A stretch of DNA of 64,000 nucleotides from Warburgia ugandensis (taxonomy: Eukaryota; Streptophyta; Magnoliopsida; Canellales; Canellaceae). The notes beneath the pieces are model-generated. The model did not search any database, was not told the DNA's origin, and saw only the letters and a program-made list of their open reading frames with translations. The DNA is taken from the NCBI GenBank assembly GCA_035236585.1, contig CP141130.1, forward strand, positions 77,323,944-77,387,943. Reading direction: 5' to 3'. The position numbers were made by a program, and so were the translations under genes. Within the stretch, counting starts at the first letter, position 1. Each line of letters begins with the position of its first letter. Shown here piece by piece: positions 59,070 to 64,000 of this stretch.

Positions 59070-61229
59070 TTCTTGTTGATTGTTTAACCGCAAGTGCACG
59101 GGCTATTGTAGTATAGCTATGCAAATACGGGTCGATCCCACGAGGACTTGATTTAAAATTATGGAGTTTTAAATAAAATTCAACTAAAAGAATAAAAACT
59201 AACAAAAAATAAAATTCAGATTTATTCAATTGTTCCAATGTTCACAAATATTTATTCCAAGGAAAACAGAAAATAAAAATAAAATGCGTCTTGGATAAGC
59301 TTGTCCTTGGATTACCTTGTCTGGACTAGTACGTCTGAATAGTACGTCTGGATTGACCGTCCTGAATAGTCAGAATGAAGATAAGTTAAAACCAGAATAG
59401 CATAGGGACACAGTTGTAATTAAACCGGGGACCCAATTGGTATTTCTGAAATCTGCCAGGGGACACAGATGTAATTCTTTTGGGAACACAGATGGAATTT
59501 CTGAAATAGGACAGAATTGTAATTTCTGAGATCTGCAGGTGCAGATTTGCAATTTCTTCAGGGTTCGGGTTTTTCACGAAAAAACCAGAAAAAGACGTTT
59601 TGGGAGAAATCTGGAAGAGGGAGAAGAATAGAGGAATGAGGAGAAGAGGAAAGGGAGAGAAGAAAGATGGGGAGTTGGGTTTTCTCTCCCGGGGCGTCCG
59701 GTGAAAAGAAGAATGACCGCCGGAGAAGGAGGGGCCGAAGAGGAAGAAATCAGGAGAAAACCCAAAATGGCCGTCCGGAAGCGAGAAACCCTCCAGAGCT
59801 GGGAGACAGGGAAGATGATGGGAAGCAGAGGAGGAAGGGAAGATGGGACTGGTGCGTTGTGGGGTTTTGGTGGGTGGTGCTGAGAAGGATGCTTGGTGCG
59901 GTGAAGTACTGGGGTGTTTTAGTTGTGGTGAGAGAGAATGTGAAATGTGAAAGGGCTTGTGCGGTGGATGAAGAGAAGGGCGTCGTACAGTTCTGATCTA
60001 GCGTAATGGAGGCAGGGGCACGCGACGACCTCGTGCAGGAAAGGTGTTGGTCTGAGAATAGATGACGCCTGGCTGATGATGGTGCTACAAAGCAAAGGGA
60101 AAACTGGGGTGTTTTCTGGTCTGGTGTGTGGAAGACAGATGAAGAAGCTGAATTAGAAAGGGATGGAAGTGAAAGAGACGATTGGGATGAGGAGGCAGAG
60201 GGGCGGTGAACTAATGGGGTTATGGAGAAGGTGTGAGCAGACTTTGGTGCTTTGTTCGGCTGAGAACAGGGGAGAAAGTGGGCATCCCAATACTTCTAGA
60301 GCAGGTCTGATGTGATGGAAGATTGGGGAGGTGCAGTCCGTGCGACAGAGATTCAGCTGGCCTGGCGAAGAGTAGAAGATGGGAAGAAGGCTGGGGTGTG
60401 GTGATGGAAGAGGGCTGGCTGTGTGATGGCGATGAAGCAGGAAACACAGACTGGAACTCGGGTTCCTGTTGGAAACCAAGAGATGAAAAGAGAGGAGGTA
60501 AAGTGTGAAACAAAGGAGTCAATCCAAGCAGTGAAGATGAAGCATGAGATAGAGATAGTTGAGATGGGAGAGAGAGAGCAGAGAAGAGTATGAGAGAGGG
60601 GTGATACGGGTGTGAGAGAAGGGTGAAGAGGAAAGAAAGTCGGAGAGAGAGAGAGAGAGAGCCCAGCCTGCACCTTCCTAAAGGGAAAAAAAAACATCCT
60701 CTTTGGAGAAGAAAGAAGGGTCTTTTAAAAGAGAGATAGGGAGAGACGTATAGGAGAGAGGGATAAGAGAGAGAAAAAGAGAAAAGAGAGGAGAAAGATA
60801 AGAGAAAAGAGAGGAGAAAGATAAGAGGAAAAGAAAGGAGAAAGATAAAGAAGATAAGAGAGAGAGAGAGAAAAAAGAGAGATAAGAAAGAGAGTGGGTC
60901 CACTGGAATTCTAGTCTTACTAGAACTCTGCAAGTCTTCAATCTTGTTTTGTACTATGACTCTTCAAATTCCATCTGATTTCCATGATTCAATCTGGAGC
61001 GTCCATGCCTGAGTTGATTGATCTGCAATGCACAGGACTCAATTAGCGAAATCTAAACCGTCCATTAGCTTTAATAGTCATTTAACCACTAAATTTTACA
61101 ATTCAACGGTTGGATGACCAATTAAAGCTAAAATGAAATATTTGATTTAAAATCTTAAAATTAATGGTCTAGATGCTCTAATCAAATACTAAATTAGGGA
61201 TATTTTGACCAAAATTGAACACTTAACAG
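59070..61229 (-). mobile_element. Second copy of the GA-rich LTR-like repeat
   Basis: About 60520-61229 matches about 760-1570 in the same orientation: GGTCCACT-G-A-TCTAGTCTT, a GATGACCAATTAGAGCTAAAAT-type block and TATTTTGACCAAAA-TGAACACTTAACA. Homology stops at ACTTAACA (61229). The left part includes GCACGGGCTATTGTAGTATAGC and GGTCGATCCCACGAGGAC, motifs often seen in plant LTR retroelements. The purine-rich strand yields long Ser/Leu frames on the minus strand (60220-60933), which are not genes. The left edge and duplications are not resolved. Confidence 0.5.
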
Positions 61230-61319
61230 TTGTTTCTTGGAAATCCTGTGGAGTGAGTTTCGGGATTTTTACATCATAAATATCTTTAAAAATTGGAAGT
61301 CTTTTCCGGTGAACAGAAT

Positions 61320-61552
61320 GAGTTAAGAGGCATCGGAAAACCTCTCATATTTGATTACTAAACCTTAAAGCCACACCTGTCCCCGGACTATAGGAACAAA
61401 AGTAAGTCCTAGGCCTGTTCCAGTCTTGGAACTATGGCCAAGGGAAAAAATCTTACCAGCTTCCTACTTTCACCTGTAGAGAGATACTTTGGAATCTTTG
61501 CTAGGTAGAAAGAGAAGAATCTTTGAAAGGTGAGGCGGCCACTTTATCCATC
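61320..61552 (+). promoter_or_regulatory. Conserved upstream region, gene copy C
   Basis: Shares ACxxTAAAGCCACACxTGTCC, CTTACCAGCTTCCTACTTTC and AAGGTGAGGCGGCCACTTTATCC with copies A and B. The gene was therefore duplicated together with its promoter. Confidence 0.65.
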
Positions 61553-61562
61553 CATATAAAGG
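61553..61562 (+). promoter_or_regulatory. TATA box, copy C
   Basis: CATATAAAGG, about 80 bp before the ATG at 61639. Confidence 0.6.
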
Positions 61563-61638
61563 GGTTTGAGCCCTGTGGTAGTTCTCAAGCCAAAGGCATT
61601 TGAGTTCGTGTATACCTTGTTCACCGAGCACTCTCTCG

Positions 61639-61917
61639 ATGGCACCCTGCAAGTGCGATGTTCGCAAAGAAGCCTTCGGCTTACTTGAGGCTTATGTCTC
61701 CTCTGGAAAAGGAAAGCCGGCATATCAAGTCCTCGCTGAAGCACAGTCTGAATTCCAAAGAAAAGCTGGAGATGACAATCCTGCTGTTACTATAAACAGT
61801 TTCGCAGTTTCTGCTCCTACTAGTGCTGTTACTATAAACAGTCTCGCAGTTTCTGCTCCGACTAGTGCTATTTATAAGTATCAGACTGAGCGGGCCTTTT
61901 CGCGTAAGTATGGGTGA
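61639..61917 (+). CDS. Small protein of unknown function, copy C
   Basis: 92 residues starting MAPCKCDVRKEAFGLLEAYV, then SSGKGKPAYQVLAEAQSEF, a Ser/Thr/Pro-rich part and AFSRKYG at the end. It is homologous to copies A and B but clearly diverged: the RRRR patch is GKGK, and the C-terminal FLFSKYR is shortened. A 42-bp in-frame duplication (61783-61824 and 61825-61866) doubles the 14-residue AVTINSxAVSAPTS segment. The open frame survived this divergence, which supports coding function. Copies A/B lie 15 kb upstream. Family not recognised. Confidence 0.65.
   Translation: MAPCKCDVRKEAFGLLEAYVSSGKGKPAYQVLAEAQSEFQRKAGDDNPAVTINSFAVSAPTSAVTINSLAVSAPTSAIYKYQTERAFSRKYG
61783..61866 (+). repeat. 42-bp in-frame tandem duplication in copy C
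   Basis: Two units beginning GCTGTTACTATAAACAGT and ending CCxACTAGT. They differ at about two bases. Copies A and B have one corresponding unit. Confidence 0.95.
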
Positions 61918-62021
61918 GATGTATGTCTTTCTTCATATCAGTGATCAATGTTCCTACAGGGTCAATTAGCTAATCATGTAACTGCACTAGGCCTTGCATG
62001 TAATAATACTACCGCCAATAA

Positions 62022-62028
62022 AGCTAAT
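62022..62028 (+). terminator. Possible poly(A) signal of copy C
   Basis: CAATAAAG about 100 bp after the stop codon, within the conserved CTAGGCCTTGCATGTAATAATACT flank. It is a plausible near-upstream element, not proven. Confidence 0.35.
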
Positions 62029-62100
62029 TAGCAAAGCCGCCATATGTTCTACTATACATCGCTCTGATTAATTTATCTATCATGGGAAGTTATAAAATAA

Positions 62101-62224
62101 AGGGAAGCCTTGGTGTAATTTTGAGGTCACTGAGTTCAAGGCATAGAAGCAACCTCTTGCAAAATGTAAGGCTGCATACTAGTCTAATATGCAAGAGCTT
62201 CTTGCACCGTAGCTGTCCTTTTTC
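62101..62224 (+). mobile_element. Au SINE, internally deleted
   Basis: GGGAAGCCTTGGTGTAA, GAGTTCAAGGC, CCTCTTGCAAAATG and GCACCGTAGCTGTCC in order, with two internal gaps. TATAAAATA-like sequence flanks both ends. Confidence 0.75.
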
Positions 62225-62229
62225 GCAAA

Positions 62230-63245
62230 GGTATAAAATACAAGAGGGCTGCAGATGACATTTAAGAGAAGGAACTTTAACTACCTTGACCTCTGTCTTT
62301 CAGTAGAAAACATGGTCCTAACAGCTCGGCCAGAGAAAGGTCTCTGCACCATTATCCACATGTTAGCTGGTAAGAATAAATCAATTATGACAGGATGGTT
62401 TGTATTTTTCTCATAGATAACCGCATCAGATTGACAAAAATTCATTCGTAATGTTTGAGATGGAAGAACTACCGGGTCAAATTGTTTGACGCCTGTGCAG
62501 CTAGGTACATGTGGAGCCACAAATGGTTGGTGATCTAAACCTTTCATCAGTAGCATAACGGCAGCAGAAATAGGCTGGCAGTCATCACATGAGAACTCAA
62601 TCTTTTCCCTTCTGAATGGCTAAAGGCCCGATTGCATGGCAAGGTTTATATAATCTGGTTCATTTGTTCATGCTGGATTATCCCGTATAAAATTACAAGG
62701 GATCATAATCCGTCATAACCAATAAGCCAGATTATATAAACCTTGCCGATTGCCTTCAAAGTTTGTTGATAAAATGGACATGCTTGAGGACTGTAACTTA
62801 GCTTGTCAAAACGAAAAGCCATTCTTGAGAAAAGAAGAAAAAACAGAAGAAAGACAACATCAAGGACTGTGAAATAGAAACACCATAATAAAAACAAATA
62901 AAGCAAGTTTTCCCAAGCACATTTTACATATCCTATTACCTCTGATTGTTTCTTCTGTTATGTAAGATTATCACCAGGTCAAGCCCAAGATTGGGTTCAT
63001 TGGTGTATAAATTCTCCCCATACTCAATATAGAAAATACACGATTGTACTCATTGTCTCGCAGGATGACCAAGGCTGTGTACTACCGATAGATGTTTCTC
63101 TAACTTTCGGGCCAAAAAAGGAAAAAAGGTTTAGGTCCTTCAATGTGCACCGTTGCTTACGCCAACTTCTTGGATGCTAGACTCATAAAGTAGGCAAGCT
63201 TTTCCTGCTAGGCATCACAGGAGAAATGACATTGAACGGGTCCTA
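62230..63245. other. Downstream flank of copy C
   Basis: Starts with blocks shared with the copy B flank (AATACAAGAGGGCTG, CTTTCAGTAGAAAA). No coding region recognised. 62281-62556 and 62703-62906 (minus) have no known domain. Confidence 0.45.
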
Positions 63246-63250
63246 TCAAT

Positions 63251-63428
63251 AAAGGGGCAGCTCAAGTGCACGAAGCTCATGTATATGTGGGGTTCAGGGA
63301 AGGGGCAGATTACAAGGGTTAATATTACCCTGCCTTATCTTATATTTTGCAAGAAGTTGTTTCCACGCCGTGAATCCATGACCTCAAGGTCACGCAATGA
63401 CAACTCTACCATTGTGCCAAGGCTCCCA
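63251..63428 (-). mobile_element. Au SINE, reverse
   Basis: A full-length reverse copy. ATCAATAAAGG before and ATCAACAAAGG after it are a probable 11-bp duplication with one mismatch. Confidence 0.88.
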
Positions 63429-63601
63429 TCAACAAAGGCATGATGCTATATATGGAAACTTATCATATGTTAGGCTCAAGGATTCCTCTTTCCTTTTCTT
63501 TTGTCTTTTTATTTTTTTCTTTTCTTTTCGTAAATGGTGATGATAGGAATCATCTCTTTAAGTAACATATGTCTAACACAATGGGTTGACTCTTAGCTTG
63601 T

Positions 63602-63634
63602 AAAATAAATAAATAAATAAATAAATAAATAAAT
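63602..63634. repeat. (AAAT)n microsatellite
   Basis: About eight AAAT units. Confidence 0.9.
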
Positions 63635-63639
63635 AGAAG

Positions 63640-63820
63640 ACCTGTCCGGAAACCTATATTGGTTGATTCTTCCGATCCAAGATAGGGTTAATAGGATGAA
63701 TAGTTTGGAATAAACTAGAAATCAATCCATGCTGGATCGTTTCTTTGTTCAATACATGAGCGCTTATGTGATGCATGCATGTCCTTTCCAAAACAACATA
63801 AGTGGCTGAATGTACAAGTA
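63640..63820 (+). repeat. Partial copy of the segmental duplication
   Basis: ACCTGTCCGGAAACCT, TTGATTCTTCCGATCCAAGA, GGATGAATAGTTTGG and GAGCGCTTATGTGATG parallel 45015-45220 and 52600-52810. It places copy C in the same kind of duplicated locus as A and B. Confidence 0.6.
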
Positions 63821-63823
63821 AAA

Positions 63824-64000
63824 GAGGCAGTTCAGGTGCACGAAGCTCTTACATATGCGGGGTCTAGGAAAGGTGCGAACCACAGGGATAAATAGCATGC
63901 AACTTTACCTTGCATTTTGCAAGAGGCTCTTTCCATGTCTTGAACCTATGCCCTCAAGTCATATGACGACAACTCTACTGTTACGCTAAGGCTCCCCTTT
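63824..64000 (-). mobile_element. Au SINE, reverse, cut by the window end
   Basis: GGTGCACGAAGCTC, GGGGTCTAGGAAAGG and GCTAAGGCTCCCCTTT on the plus strand. Essentially complete at the window edge. Confidence 0.88.

Noticed and set aside
60220..60933. 237-codon Ser/Leu/Phe-rich minus-strand frame, as a membrane protein
   Set aside because: The hydrophobic look comes from the polypurine strand of the GA-rich repeat; the same repeat occurs at the window start.

Overview
This window is nuclear DNA from a flowering plant with a repeat-rich genome. The evidence is a six-exon plant SYP5-type syntaxin gene, about 18 Au-type SINEs, plant RTE and L1 LINE remains, long gypsy-type LTRs and TRIM elements carrying an initiator-tRNA-Met primer-binding site. 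The species cannot be named from the sequence. There are no bacterial genes, no CRISPR array and no recognisable rRNA or tRNA gene. Most open frames lie in repeats.

Layout. 1-9824: long LTR-like sequence in two orientations. A reverse-oriented copy (1-6322, GA-rich) meets a forward solo LTR (6326-9824) almost head to head. A composite TRIM element (2981-4895) is nested in the reverse copy. It has head-to-head halves, 5-bp target-site duplications and a U5 LTR end at both termini. 9825-16000: a diverged duplicated segment (about 9915-11650 and 14695-15990) with one TATA box and a leader that leads into a 13-codon frame. 16000-26250: SINEs, broken L1 LINE pieces in opposing orientations, and a 0.4-kb inverted repeat whose arms each carry a SINE.

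27396-40394: the one clearly complete host gene, a Qc-SNARE of the SYP51/SYP52 type (232 residues, six coding exons). Its introns hold a near-full-length RTE LINE (intron 1, sense), a short non-autonomous LTR element (intron 5, sense), a 5'-truncated RTE (intron 5, antisense) and SINEs. Exon 3 ends at a GC splice donor. The residue aligned with the SNARE zero-layer Gln is His.

41000-54000: SINEs, a low-AT stretch that might be organelle-derived, then two adjacent copies (A and B) of a small gene for an unrecognised basic protein of about 85 residues, and a segment duplicated between 44.9-45.8 and 52.6-53.4 kb. A second long solo LTR (48608-51982) has perfect TTTAT duplications. 54000-58000: the end of a copia element and exons of an unidentified gene, broken by an 88-bp tandem duplication. 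59000-61230: a second copy of the GA-rich LTR-like sequence. 61300-62040: the third member (C) of the small gene family, followed by family-related flank and SINEs to the window end.

The small gene family is the best candidate for something undescribed. The U5/U5 TRIM composite is the most unusual DNA architecture.
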